Of a stretch of DNA of 62,000 nucleotides, positions 9,101-18,498 are shown one piece after another. Numbering within the stretch: position 1 is the stretch's first letter; the number at the start of each line of letters is the position of its first letter. The notes under the pieces are model-generated. The model ran no database searches. It was not told where the DNA came from and worked only from the letters and a program-made list of their open reading frames with translations. The DNA comes from Symsagittifera roscoffensis. Its lineage: Eukaryota > Xenacoelomorpha > Acoela > Convolutidae. The translations under genes were made by a program, and so were the position numbers. The stretch spans positions 13,777,018 through 13,839,017 of the forward strand of contig NC_087067.1 of NCBI RefSeq assembly GCF_963678635.1, written 5' to 3'.

Positions 9101-12100
9101 CAGGTAGGCCCTGTATTTTTCCACGAACGTGATCACAGCAAACATCTCCGCTTTTGGTGCGCCGTACTTCATCTCAGTGTCACTCAGGACTTTACTTCCA
9201 TAAGCTATCGGACGAAGAACCGTTCTCCCGTTCCACTCCTGCTCTTGGTGAAGTATGCCTGATATCGCAACCACTGATGCATCCGTGTCCAGCACGAACA
9301 TTCCCTTCTCCGTTGGCATGCCGAGGACCGGTGCCTCGCAAAGTTCACGTTTGATGTTTTCAAATGAGACTTGTGCCTCATCCGTCCAGGTGAACTTTTT
9401 GCCCTTGTTTCTCATCAATCTCTGCATGGGGTATATTTTGTCAGCATACCCCTTGATGAACTCACGATAATAATTGGCGAATCCCAGAAAACTCATCAAC
9501 TGTGTATCTGTTTTAGGTGCCTTCCAGGTCAACACCGCTTCAACCGCTTCAGGATCTGGTCTCACTCCATGTTTGTCAACCAGGCGGCCCAAATACTTTA
9601 TGGAATCCCTGAGGATTTCACACTTAGAGGGTTTGCATTTCAGACCCGCCTGCTTCATGCAAGAAAACACCTCCTCCAACCTCTCTATGTGGTCTTCTAG
9701 GGTTGGTGTTGCAATCACAACATCATCGACATAACACATGATGAGATTCCCGTATTTCTTAGTGACGCTCGTGAGTGCCTGAGCCATCAGTCGCTGGAAT
9801 GTGGCCGTCGCGTTGCACAATCCGAATGGCATCCTCTTCCACTGGAATAGTCCCAGCTCACACGCGAAACCTGTTTTCTCTCGATCTTGCTTTCTGAGTG
9901 GCACTTGCCAGAATGCTGAGCCCAAATCCAACGTCGTGAAGAACTTAGCGTCTCCCAGCTTGGATAGGCTCTCATCGATGCGGGGAATGGGGTATGCGTC
10001 TTTTATAGTCACTGCGTTCAGATAACGGAAATCACAACAAAACCTGAGTTGCCCCCCTTTCTTTTTCGCCATGACCACGCCACAAGCCCATGGGGACTTC
10101 GACGGCTCAATCATGTCGTACTCCATTAACATTTCAATTTCCTTCCTACACGTTTCTGACTTATTTGGGGTCATTCTTCTCGCCCCTTCCCTATGAGGTA
10201 CCGAGCCCTCTTCTATCTCAATCTCGTGCTCTACAAAATTGCAACAACCTATATCGGCCTTATGCTTTGAAAAAACGTCTGCGTTCCGATCTAGCACCGC
10301 CCTAAGCGAATCTAGTTCCTTGTCAGATATTTTACCCTTCAGATGTTCTATCTCAGGTAGGACAGGCCTATTCGCTGCTAACTCTGCTTCCGTCGGCCTC
10401 TCAGGAAAGTTGGAACAACTAGACAGCCCATCATCTGTTTCCGACTTCATTGAAAACAATTTCCTAGAAGATTTCAATTCAATTACTCTTTTCATTATAC
10501 ATTCTTGGTTCGCATGTAATGGACATTTAGTTACGTCAAACTTCTTCAAGTTTTCCACACTCAGAAAGTCTGTGTTCAGAGGCAAAGCGTAGCCAAGTTT
10601 CTTTCCCCTCTGTATTGTCACTGTTGTTGCTTCTGTGTTCAATAACACACTCACACACAGTCCGCTCTGAGTGAGTGAGAAGCTTCTTCCTAAAATAGCC
10701 GAGCTTTTACTGTTTGGATTTGGTACCAGACACACCTGTCTGTCATTGCTGAGTTCATTCAAGTTCCTCATCCTAAACGTCGCTACTACGGCTTGGTTCG
10801 GTTTTAATCTAACTTTTCGATCCAGAAAAATCGGCACCTTGGCCTGATTAATTAATATCTTATTAAGGGGTCTTTTCTCATACTTTCTTTCAGGATCCTT
10901 GATCCTAATCAATCCGTCATTGAGATCAATCGTGACGTCAAAGTTGCGAACGAAATCCCTTCCTAGGATGAACTGGTCGGATTCATCCAAATTCTCTACT
11001 ACTAGGAAGCTCATCCAAAGATGTCTTCCTCCAAGCTGCAGTGAGATGATCGGGGTTCGTCCGGCGACATAGATCGCTCCCTGATTGGCAGCTGCCAACC
11101 TGATGTTTGTCGGTATGAGATCCGATCTTTCAAAACCCATGTCGGTCCAAGTTTTGACTGGCATGACACTAACCACTGCTCCCGTGTCTAGCAGCCCCTT
11201 TACTGAAAGTTGTCTGCCTTGCACGTCCAGAACGTGTGCGGCCAGATCTGCCTCGCAACCAATATGCACAGCATCTTGTTCGAGCATCGCGTTGTGTCCG
11301 ATTCGTCTGACCTTCAGCTCCTCTTGACCAATGTATATCCGGCCAACCTGATCGTTCGCATCAGTTATGTGAGCTTTCGTGTAGATATTGATGCCATCCA
11401 CGTTCATCAGAATCGGGTAAGGGCCATGGACATCGATATAATGTCCGTCCACTTTCATCAGCCTCGGACCTCCCGTTGTGAGCAGCGCTCGCACTGCCCT
11501 GGAGTCCAGTTTGGGATCCTTCTCCTTCAGGTAGTCGGCATAGATGTCCAGGTGGACCAGTGTAATCTCGGATGGCTCGCTCAGGTTCTTGACCACCTGG
11601 TGCCCTGCGACTGAGATGATAGACATTATTTTGGTCCCTGCCTTCGTCATGCCGAAAGTCTTGCCAGATATAACGTTCAGTTTTAGTCCCTGTTTCTTGG
11701 GCTCTCTTTCATCTTCTGCTATTGTCGTCTCACTCAGGACATTAAGACTTTCCCGAAGATCTGTGCTCTCCAGCTCCGACCTTACCCATTGCTCCACTTC
11801 TTTCGTGGCAAGGTCCTGTTTGACATTCTGCAGAGCTGTCCTTGCCGCCAGGCCGTAATCCACCTTGAGTGGGCTAGACGACTCTGTTTCGAGGTTCGAG
11901 GCTACCCCCTCGTCAGGCCATGTTTTAACCTTTTTAGTCGTGAAAGTGCTCGGTGTCGTCTCCTTTCTCCGAGATTCAGCCTCGTTCATCAGACGTGCTC
12001 GACTGGCCTTGACACCCGAAAGCGCCTCATCGTGGCGGGGATGTTTCGCGTCCGCTACTGCGTCCCAAAATTGAGTACAATCCGACTTGAAGTGTCCCTC

Positions 12101-14554
12101 CAAATTACAGAAGAAACACCTCGGACCATATTTCATGATGAGCCCTCTCACGTACTCTTCATGATCCTCGTCGGTCGCGTCAGCGTCCTCGAGAAAGTAG
12201 CCTATGGCCTTCATGTTCTGTTTGTATGCAGAACACGCAGAAACGTGATGGTCCATCGAACCACAATTCGCACACGACCTCCTCTTGTCCATGTCATCGC
12301 GAGGTTTGTACCAACTGGTATTCGCACCAGTGTTTGTCCCGCTATAGTTGCCATAATTGCTGTAACGGTTTTGCGCCCTCGGTTTTATCAGTAAATACTC
12401 GCGTGACTTCATACGCAAGTCGTCGGGCGTGGGTACCTGGTCAAGCGACAGGGTGAAGTGAGTGGCCAACATCGTCTTCAGCTCCTCACTCCTTACTCCA
12501 TCCATAAACTTCGAAGCAATCGCCAAGTTTCGCTCGGATATTCTCTCATCCGGGTTGCTTCTCCTCCTGAGCAATTCAAGGTCGTCCAAGAATTTATCTA
12601 TTGATTCTTCATCTCTCTGACGCCTCTTCTCGAACTTCACCATGGCCTGGTGCCCTTGTACTCCAGAGCCGAAACGATTCAGCAGGATGTCGAATATCTT
12701 GCGAGCGCTGTCTCTCTCATTGGCTCTTTTCGCCATTACACAATTTAATGCAGTACCCTCCAGGTTGCTCGTCAGCGCGCTGCACTCTTGTTTCTTGGAG
12801 AGATTCTCTTCCTCAAAGTGTAACTTCATCACCTCTATCCAAGTATCAATGCAGCCGTCTGACTCGTCTTTATATGACTTCGGCTTTTTCAGTGTTCTTC
12901 TTGACCTCTCTCCTCTCTCGGTTGACTTCGAGAGCTTGGTGATGAATGTTTCAAGAGATCTGTTCAGAGGCTCAAACATCGAGGCATACATCGTTGTGTC
13001 TTGTGAGACTGTAGTCAGATCTGGTACTGAACTGACTTGTGGCACGGTTGGCAATCTTGTCTCCGGGGTGGCATCTGCCTCCGGTGGGACTGGATTTGTC
13101 CAGCCAGGCCTCTGCGGGGCTGCCCTTGGCCGCTCCTTGTTTCTATGTTCGTAGTTCGTTCTCGAGCCTTGCTGGGCTCTGGCACTGTTGCCCGTACCAT
13201 CTCCAACATTCGCATGGCGTGAGCGCTCCCTTGAGTTGGAATGCTCCTGCCAATTATTCCCATTCAGGATCGCGTCAAGCTTCCGCATCATCAAGTCAGA
13301 TTTGGCGTCCAACCTCCTTTCCAGGCCAGTCATCGTTTGGGCGTAGGTATTATCATGATCATTCAACAATCGCTCGATCTCTCTTGTCATCCTAGCCTCT
13401 CTTTCCTCTGACTCTTTGTTTGCCTGAGCCAGGCTCTCGGCCAGGCATTGATCGGTGTCACGAATCAATTGAGCCTGATCAAACCTCGCCTGCGACTTCA
13501 CGTGCGTTAGCTCATCTTTCAAATTCTCTCGACCATGGTGAGCTCTCTCGTCAACTTGATCTATCCGCTTAGTCATGTCTCGCCTCAATTCATCCAGGCC
13601 ATTCATCACACCAGCGAACATATCACTTATGTCACCAGCTGCCCCCAGTAGCGGGGTTAGCCCCAGAGAAGACGAGGTCAACTGTGGCTGTAGCCTAGTA
13701 CTTGATGACGCACCGCCCTTTTGCTTGTGCATTGACGTCATCAGTCTGTCAAACGTTGATGATGCTCCCATCGTTATCCCATCTGACATAGGCCTGGTCG
13801 GCGAGGCAGAAGATGCCTCCCTGCTCATGTCGTTCCTTGGGCACGGTGTGAAGTTCACATCCGGATGGGTTATCTCCGGGTAGTCATCACTGGAAGTCAA
13901 ACCTACAGTTGGTAGTGACGCCATGCGTTCGTCGTACAAGGACTTCCAACTCTTCTTGGCCTTCGAGAACGTCTGCTCTTCACCCGGACTCATACTCGAC
14001 ATCATCGCGTTGTTACTCTGTTTGGCCAAGGATGAGTGTGCACTTGTCAGATGTGAAGGTTCCTTTCTCCATTTATAGCTCTTAGTCTCTGATTTGGACA
14101 TTCCCCTGTACAACACTTCCTCCCGAGGTTCGACCTCGGAACGCTCCGAGGTCTCCTCTGTCCTCTCGACTTCCTCTCGTTCGAGGACCCCGTCTGGCTC
14201 AAAGTCGGGTCGAATGAGCGTTCGCTCCCCTTCGTCAAAGGGATCCACCGGCGTTTCGCTCGCAGGCTCGGCCTCGGCGCTCCGCCCTTGATTGCCATCA
14301 AGGTTTTTCTCGCTCCTTAGTCTCATTTCGATCACTGAAAGATCAGGTTGACCTTTAGTCGATTCGTCTTCAGCAAACGCGTCGGAAGCGCTGCTAAACG
14401 AGGTTTGGCTACGCCTAGTTCTAAATTTCCGCGTGCTTCCCTTGCTTAGCCTGGGAATTTTAGTAGTCGATCCTAACGAGTCCCTGCGCTGCATAGTTTT
14501 GTACAAAATGAAAGTATTCGTAATTTGATGGCAATGCAAACGTACCACAAACAA
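6194..14554 (-). CDS. gag-pol: Gag-pol polyprotein (2786 residues)
   Basis: Single frame, with no gag/pol frameshift. The first ATG is at 14554; a second in-frame ATG (MQRRDSL) starts at residue 21. Order: Ser/Glu-rich N-terminus; helical coiled-coil-like stretch (about 315-440); retrotransposon gag region (about 560-700); two CCHC zinc knuckles (CANCGSMDHHVSAC about 760-773 and CFFCNLEGHFKSDC about 808-822); aspartic protease with LLDTGA (about 1119) and FILGRDF; reverse transcriptase (about 1440-1660) with YVDD near 1606; RNase H (about 1745-1870) with the DTDAS, AEMFAV, RVDNRAL and NADSLS acidic residues; a long Ser/Asp/Glu-rich linker (about 1875-2340); integrase with HHCC finger (about 2395-2437), core D (about 2461), D (about 2521) and E 35 residues later; and a GPF module near 2700. 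Every catalytic residue I can check is present. It would replicate and integrate the element from cytoplasmic particles. Confidence 0.97.
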   Translation of the reverse strand: MFVVRLHCHQITNTFILYKTMQRRDSLGSTTKIPRLSKGSTRKFRTRRSQTSFSSASDAFAEDESTKGQPDLSVIEMRLRSEKNLDGNQGRSAEAEPASETPVDPFDEGERTLIRPDFEPDGVLEREEVERTEETSERSEVEPREEVLYRGMSKSETKSYKWRKEPSHLTSAHSSLAKQSNNAMMSSMSPGEEQTFSKAKKSWKSLYDERMASLPTVGLTSSDDYPEITHPDVNFTPCPRNDMSREASSASPTRPMSDGITMGASSTFDRLMTSMHKQKGGASSSTRLQPQLTSSSLGLTPLLGAAGDISDMFAGVMNGLDELRRDMTKRIDQVDERAHHGRENLKDELTHVKSQARFDQAQLIRDTDQCLAESLAQANKESEEREARMTREIERLLNDHDNTYAQTMTGLERRLDAKSDLMMRKLDAILNGNNWQEHSNSRERSRHANVGDGTGNSARAQQGSRTNYEHRNKERPRAAPQRPGWTNPVPPEADATPETRLPTVPQVSSVPDLTTVSQDTTMYASMFEPLNRSLETFITKLSKSTERGERSRRTLKKPKSYKDESDGCIDTWIEVMKLHFEEENLSKKQECSALTSNLEGTALNCVMAKRANERDSARKIFDILLNRFGSGVQGHQAMVKFEKRRQRDEESIDKFLDDLELLRRRSNPDERISERNLAIASKFMDGVRSEELKTMLATHFTLSLDQVPTPDDLRMKSREYLLIKPRAQNRYSNYGNYSGTNTGANTSWYKPRDDMDKRRSCANCGSMDHHVSACSAYKQNMKAIGYFLEDADATDEDHEEYVRGLIMKYGPRCFFCNLEGHFKSDCTQFWDAVADAKHPRHDEALSGVKASRARLMNEAESRRKETTPSTFTTKKVKTWPDEGVASNLETESSSPLKVDYGLAARTALQNVKQDLATKEVEQWVRSELESTDLRESLNVLSETTIAEDEREPKKQGLKLNVISGKTFGMTKAGTKIMSIISVAGHQVVKNLSEPSEITLVHLDIYADYLKEKDPKLDSRAVRALLTTGGPRLMKVDGHYIDVHGPYPILMNVDGINIYTKAHITDANDQVGRIYIGQEELKVRRIGHNAMLEQDAVHIGCEADLAAHVLDVQGRQLSVKGLLDTGAVVSVMPVKTWTDMGFERSDLIPTNIRLAAANQGAIYVAGRTPIISLQLGGRHLWMSFLVVENLDESDQFILGRDFVRNFDVTIDLNDGLIRIKDPERKYEKRPLNKILINQAKVPIFLDRKVRLKPNQAVVATFRMRNLNELSNDRQVCLVPNPNSKSSAILGRSFSLTQSGLCVSVLLNTEATTVTIQRGKKLGYALPLNTDFLSVENLKKFDVTKCPLHANQECIMKRVIELKSSRKLFSMKSETDDGLSSCSNFPERPTEAELAANRPVLPEIEHLKGKISDKELDSLRAVLDRNADVFSKHKADIGCCNFVEHEIEIEEGSVPHREGARRMTPNKSETCRKEIEMLMEYDMIEPSKSPWACGVVMAKKKGGQLRFCCDFRYLNAVTIKDAYPIPRIDESLSKLGDAKFFTTLDLGSAFWQVPLRKQDREKTGFACELGLFQWKRMPFGLCNATATFQRLMAQALTSVTKKYGNLIMCYVDDVVIATPTLEDHIERLEEVFSCMKQAGLKCKPSKCEILRDSIKYLGRLVDKHGVRPDPEAVEAVLTWKAPKTDTQLMSFLGFANYYREFIKGYADKIYPMQRLMRNKGKKFTWTDEAQVSFENIKRELCEAPVLGMPTEKGMFVLDTDASVVAISGILHQEQEWNGRTVLRPIAYGSKVLSDTEMKYGAPKAEMFAVITFVEKYRAYLGSAPFKLRVDNRALAWLKTYSMDQSYIGRWIVRLDGYHMIIEHRTRDKHQNADSLSKKTEFYERLEEKQANQSEIKEGFSFLDKETYDKLPLTRWLDKSGHPIPGHPDLPVETAAEIKLLARSEPVPLDLLVRSNLVQQELTRLGINSIALLNKTVNVAPDVMGKLRDLLDREVNRHDREWMETMQRLTVTERTEKRPVSIRSRGVERDCRSIVNQLVTSMPKEVLLRTSFTEYGTSNQNQATEEVRIRSKSSFTRRVHFTDAKEEYEPSPDCSSMDETMSGESDTFEPVKDVSSDESDTFEPVQDDLSGERLTRPPRGRILSGESGSKRPMDRVLSGESRNISDNLEYDVEESVVSSGDSRPQSGDNTSETTSNSDVSEIAIHSLLVDWKQRGLDRETHQDPDRDRYTSDEEGTVVDNAADELELIAVSKRPTRLLPHGTVVRTNLEPSVQEATPLKKIWCVKLMDDAHAPEIMSGQMNVVKTYLKARYRLSDLLRAQRNDRMTSSLKRWIENGAPDKGDLEEDSYKILKQFYLKRKDLLYLNKDGIVACKRKEEDKVLYKYNSIVLPQLYQTELLFRSHDQMGHQGVDKVYNRIQKRFEWPGLKKACEKWIAACLSCQQAKDPRKLRFPLQSIESSGFNEVVQIDHQKICMTATGYNQVLVMIDHFTKYAEAAPCMTASAEETCDHLINVWIARHGCPITFQSDNGKAFVGDLTKELMKRSQVAQAHSTTYHPQTNGLVERQNRTLVSMLRVYCSRYMDDWDKHLPQVMGAYNSTEHSTTGISPHMMLTGHEKALPLTFFYPEYEGKRTAPQTYVRDVIRRQQDLNDLCRRNTQQAQIRQKRRFDKRTADAKAYSVGDYVWVFQEVVPPKGTKKLLKKWRGPFQITEVHQGGRFYRLSTGRAAHYENIKPHNASSEDWCIPADMQEGDYLIVDPACEVNERGTRDKNDGNEMVDNCDLPLDLELTE

Positions 14555-14919
14555 GATTTAGTTAAATCACTTAACGCTGCCTACTCGATTCCGTCAGTAT
14601 CAAAATGTCTCTTAGATCTCTCACGACTAAATTAGTGACTCAGCTAAAGTTACACACAGGGTCTACCCAGTATTGATATAATGCTAACTCAACCCGGTTG
14701 TATAGTATAACAGTATCACTAAGTTTCCACAAGATATAATCGACACACAAAACACAATCGATAATCAGATAAGAATATCCTACAGGTGACAGCGACCTTT
14801 TGTCAGTATCAATTTATCGCCACACAATTTATCAAGTCACTGCTTTGTTAAAATTAAACAATCTTCGATAAAAAGCAGTGATGATTCAGAAATAGATAAA
14901 TAAAACTTAGTCTTAAAGA

Positions 14920-15290
14920 AAAAGACTTCCCCCAATCGGAACGATCCGAAAGAACGAAGCCCAGGACACAGTCTTCTCAAGTGGGTGTGTATTTGCCTAA
15001 TACACCCACCGAGGTCTTCTTTTAGGTGTCCTGCGATTGCCCGAGCTGTCCTACTAAGTAGCTCAAGGCAACCTCTTGGTCGAAAATTCGTCAAATCTAT
15101 GAAAAAGCTCTCCCACACTCGGACTGCTCCAAGTGCACGAGAGTAGGGAACAATTCTTCTTCTCAAGTGGGTGTGTATTTGCTTAATACACCCACCGAGG
15201 TCTTCCTTTATTTGTTCCCGGATTGCCCGAACTTTCCTATTAAGTAGCTCAAGGCAACCACTCAACCAAAATCACAATCAAAAAAAATTT
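14920..15290 (-). repeat. Two tandem 186-bp repeats with a strong hairpin in the leader
   Basis: Unit 1 (about 14920-15103) and unit 2 (about 15104-15290) align throughout. Each carries the palindrome GTGGGTGTGTAT...ATACACCCAC, at 14981-15009 and 15167-15195. A minus-strand frame through both units is open for 142 codons and conserved between units (CLELL...KEDLGGCI...QIHTHLRR), but it has no ATG and has a stop just upstream, so I treat it as non-coding. Confidence 0.8.
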
Positions 15291-15466
15291 TGTTCGGGTA
15301 CTTCTAATACACCCAATATGGAATCCAAAGTTGATCACGAATTTCTGGGTCAGAATGGGTTCTTATGATCCTGATAAGCACGCCTAATATCCTAATATGA
15401 TCCTAATTAAATGGATATTTTCCGTTTCCCAAATTGCCACAGAAGGTTTACTCAAGTCTTTTACAA

Positions 15467-17534
15467 GGAGGGTCGCTAGAAGGTTTAAGACACTCCGGAG
15501 GGTTACCTCGGAGGGTACCTCAATCACTCAAGTTACTTAGGAGGGTATCTTAATCACCCAAGTTACTTCGGAGGGTCCCCCTAAATTTACTAAGGAGGGT
15601 CAATAAGATGCTTAATACGCTCCGGAGGGTCACCTCGGAGGGTACCTCCAAAATTTTCAAATTTTCTGATCTCACTTGGAAGGTTCTCCTACTAGCTTCA
15701 AAAAGCGTCAAAATAAGCTAAGGGTTCTAGGGGGAGCTGTTTCAACTTCTTAGGGTGATCTCGTGGAAATTTTCCACTAAGGAGGGTTGCTAAAGGGTTT
15801 AGCTGACTCCGGAGGGTCACTTCGGAGGGTTCCCCCAAAATCAAGAAAAAGGGTTAAATCACCGCAGTGAAGCCTCTGAAAGCGGTCTACCTGACTTAAA
15901 ACTAGGTTGGCTGACACGGTCAACCTTCCCAGTTGAATAAAAAGATGTTTTGATAAAATTTTCTGCCGCTCGGAGGGTTGCCCGTTACTTGGACCCTCCG
16001 AACCAACAAATTCTAAAAAATTTTTCTTTTCCGAAATAATCAACCCAAAAACGGTTGCGATTCGAAAAAGTGGTCAAAAACGTCGACTTATGGTACCAAA
16101 ATTATCCCGATCGGATAACTAGTCTTTGAGAAATCGCCAAAAACGCGTTCGTCAAAATGGCCTTTTTCACCACCTGTATAGGATCTGAAAGACTTTTTTC
16201 GCAATTCCGGTCGAAAGTGCCTAAAAAAACTTGAAATGAGCGTAGTAGCCCTGTACTGCACTGGAATAATGCAAAAAACCGGACCAAAATTGGTTTAGAA
16301 ACAAAAATTTGGCCAAAAACTATCAAATTTGGACCCTCCGATTCCTTCCTTTTCCAAACCTTAAGTCGTTAGCTCTATCCACGGAGCTACTCGGAGGGTT
16401 ACCCAAAAATTTCTCTAGTAACCGAGCACGTTATGCTAGCACGCTCCTAACGCAAAAATTTTATTGCTCTAACTCTAAAAACTCAAAAACTCGATCCCCA
16501 AAACAGATTGACAAAATACAGAAAATTATCAAAATTTTGGTCGAAAAATTCTCGTTTTTCTAACTTCCACTGAATCTTTGCTCACGCGGTTTCTTTAATA
16601 AAGGGGATCGAACTACGTGGCTACTCTCTATATAAAAGCTTTTTGCCTATCGGAAAAGCTCGGATATCCGAAAATTTGGGGGTCTACAGTTTGGTCGAAA
16701 ATTGGTAATTTTCGACAAAAAATGGGTGTTTCTTGGGTCTAAATAGGAGATAAGTAATATATAGTAAGGACAATAATCTATAAATAGTCGTTAATAAATA
16801 GTACTATACCCTCCTTTGCACCAAAATATTCGAATTAAGACCCTTAACTCGGAAATTTGTAATCGATGGAGGGTACAATCGGACCCCCCACCACTTAAGT
16901 TTTAAGGAAATAGTACCCGAACGATACTAAAATTGCTTCAACGATACCCAACAGTCGTTGCGGATGTTGTCCTTGATGTCCCTGTTGAGTGTGGAACACG
17001 TTGATCAGCCTGCCACTCTACCCTCCGGTCACCGGCAAAATCACCATTAACGTGCTTAAACACTCAAATTACACTCGAGGGAGGGTACCCAACCCTTCAC
17101 CAAAACACACAATCTCTCTATCAGAAACGATATAAATCAATCTGAAACAACAACAAATAGGAAGGTCAGATCACATCTCGTCCGGAAATAACATATAAAC
17201 TGTCACTTTATGTTTTTTACTGTTTTTGGTCTTTTTTGGATTTTTTTTTACTGTTTTTTGTACTTTTTTGTTTTTAAATAAATTTATTTTTGGCTTTTTC
17301 TTGGTTATACACTATTTTTGTTTGGTTTTACGCTTTCTCTTTAATTGTTTCTGGTCCTGGGACCTCAGGACAAGCGGGCTCTAGATTTCCCACCTAACCC
17401 TCCGGCCCCCGGAATTTTCGGTGTTAACTAAGTTAAAAAGCTAAATTGCACTAGACGGAGGGTACGCACCTTCCCCCTAGTACAATAACGGTCATTAAGG
17501 CCTCTAACTCGGGCATACGCCCGGAGCGGAGGGT
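15467..17534. repeat. Array of 22 GGAGGGT/ACCCTCC motifs in the leader
   Basis: I count 17 GGAGGGT on the plus strand, starting at 15467, 15497, 15510, 15540, 15570, 15594, 15624, 15637, 15781, 15811, 15824, 15972, 16393, 16868, 17080, 17457 and 17528. There are 5 ACCCTCC, at 15993, 16333, 16808, 17020 and 17397. Most are preceded by C (CGGAGGGT). A random 7-mer on both strands would occur about 0.25 times in this length. One more copy of each orientation lies in the 5' LTR (18145, 18403). Spacing is irregular, so it is not a simple tandem repeat. Confidence 0.9.
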
Positions 17535-17581
17535 ACGTCGCTGAAACGCTTGCTGATCATGATGGTTTCATGCCTTTAACA

Positions 17582-17600
17582 GGCCCACCCAGGAGCGCCA
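17582..17600 (-). other. Primer-binding site, tRNA-Asn type
   Basis: The sense strand reads TGGCGCTCCTGGGTGGGCC. This is complementary to the 3' end of tRNA-Asn as I recall it from animals (…GCCCACCCAGGGACGCCA), with 17 of 19 positions matching; the host's own tRNA-Asn may match better. It starts 12 nt after the 5' LTR, a longer gap than the usual 0-5 nt. Confidence 0.6.
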
Positions 17601-17612
17601 TAAAAACGTCTA

Positions 17613-18498
17613 TGTAACATTCGCCCAAATATCACACAGCGACGGAGCGTAGAAAAAGTACCTATCAACGACTGGCAGGCGTCAGTTACCTTAATTCTAC
17701 TCGTTTTTCACCGTCTCGACCTTGCCAGTTGATTTTCTGGTCTGTTTAGGGCAGAGTAAAAAGTTACCATTTTTAGGCCATCAGTCAAACGACTTTTGAT
17801 CAGCTTTCGTTTGCATGCGAACACAACCACATAGCTGAGTCTCGGATCCTCAGACTACGTGATTGTCATTAAAAACACGGCTCGAACCACCTATTTCTAT
17901 ATGTTTTTGTGTGACAGTTTTATATTAAATCCATTGGAGATGGATTGACCCTTTCCTTTTTCTATCTACTCATGTCCTGAAATATCAAATAATATCGGTG
18001 TTTAATTAAGATCTAGGACATTACAGCAGCTGTTATAGTTAGTTTACCCAGTCCCTTCACATATAACAGTCTCTGGGGGACCAAGCCTCCGCTCCCGTGA
18101 TTTTCTTGAGATAACACTCTTATCTCCTATATTTCGTGTCCCGGGAGGGTTCCGTGGTATTTCTCTTCCCCCCACTGAAGCCTCCGTCTCCACAAATATC
18201 TGTCGCTAAGGTCCTTATCGTGTGTTCTTGCCACGATAAGAGGCTCCGTAATTTTTCTGTCTCTGATACAACCGTTCTTCACAATTTCTATCGTGGTTCT
18301 GATTTTCGTCTTTTTTATTCAAAATGGCCGTCTTTTTTCTATTTCTCAGAAATGTTCTTCTTCCGATCGAAATTTTAAAAATAAAAATTCTAGAACATTC
18401 TGACCCTCCGTCGCAACACTTTTCTGTTCATAAGGCCTTTAGTCACTTTTATTTCTGTCGCGGGAAGGTTATGCTGTGTCATCTGGCAGAATGGCACA
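17613..18498 (-). repeat. 5' LTR of giant Gypsy-like retrotransposon
   Basis: Partner of 71-956, with the same ends and one visible substitution (A18146 for G604). The substitution leaves GGAGGGT intact here and broken in the 3' LTR. On the minus strand this copy lies upstream of the primer-binding site, so it carries the promoter; the TATAAAA candidate is at 17918-17924. Confidence 0.97.

Larger units (their letters stand above)
14555..17612 (-). other. 3-kb 5' leader of the retrotransposon
   Basis: Between the 5' LTR and gag there is no convincing coding frame. The leader holds the primer-binding site, the GGAGGGT motif array and a tandem pair of hairpin-containing repeats. Genomic RNA packaging, dimerisation and chromatin signals would be expected here. 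Confidence 0.8.
71..18498 (-). mobile_element. Complete 18.4-kb Ty3/Gypsy-like LTR retrotransposon with macro-domain and orphan ORFs
   Basis: Near-identical LTRs bound an internal region with all hallmarks of an LTR retrotransposon on the minus strand: primer-binding site, gag with two zinc knuckles, aspartic protease, reverse transcriptase with YVDD, RNase H, integrase with HHCC and DDE residues, and a polypurine tract. The pol order RT-RNase H-integrase and the GPF module after the integrase place it in Ty3/Gypsy (Metaviridae). It is about three times the common length. The excess lies in a 3-kb leader, a long RNase H-integrase linker, a macro-domain region and a 972-residue unidentified protein. 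All frames are open except for one TGA after pol, and the LTRs are nearly identical, so it is young and may still be mobile. Confidence 0.96.

Noticed and set aside
1642-14301. Dozens of plus-strand frames of 60-200 codons opposite the retrotransposon genes
   Set aside because: Antisense shadows of long GC-richer minus-strand genes; none shows a domain or independent start context.
14837-15265. 142-codon minus-strand frame in the leader as a possible extra gene
   Set aside because: No ATG, an upstream in-frame stop, and the similarity between halves is explained by the DNA-level tandem repeat.
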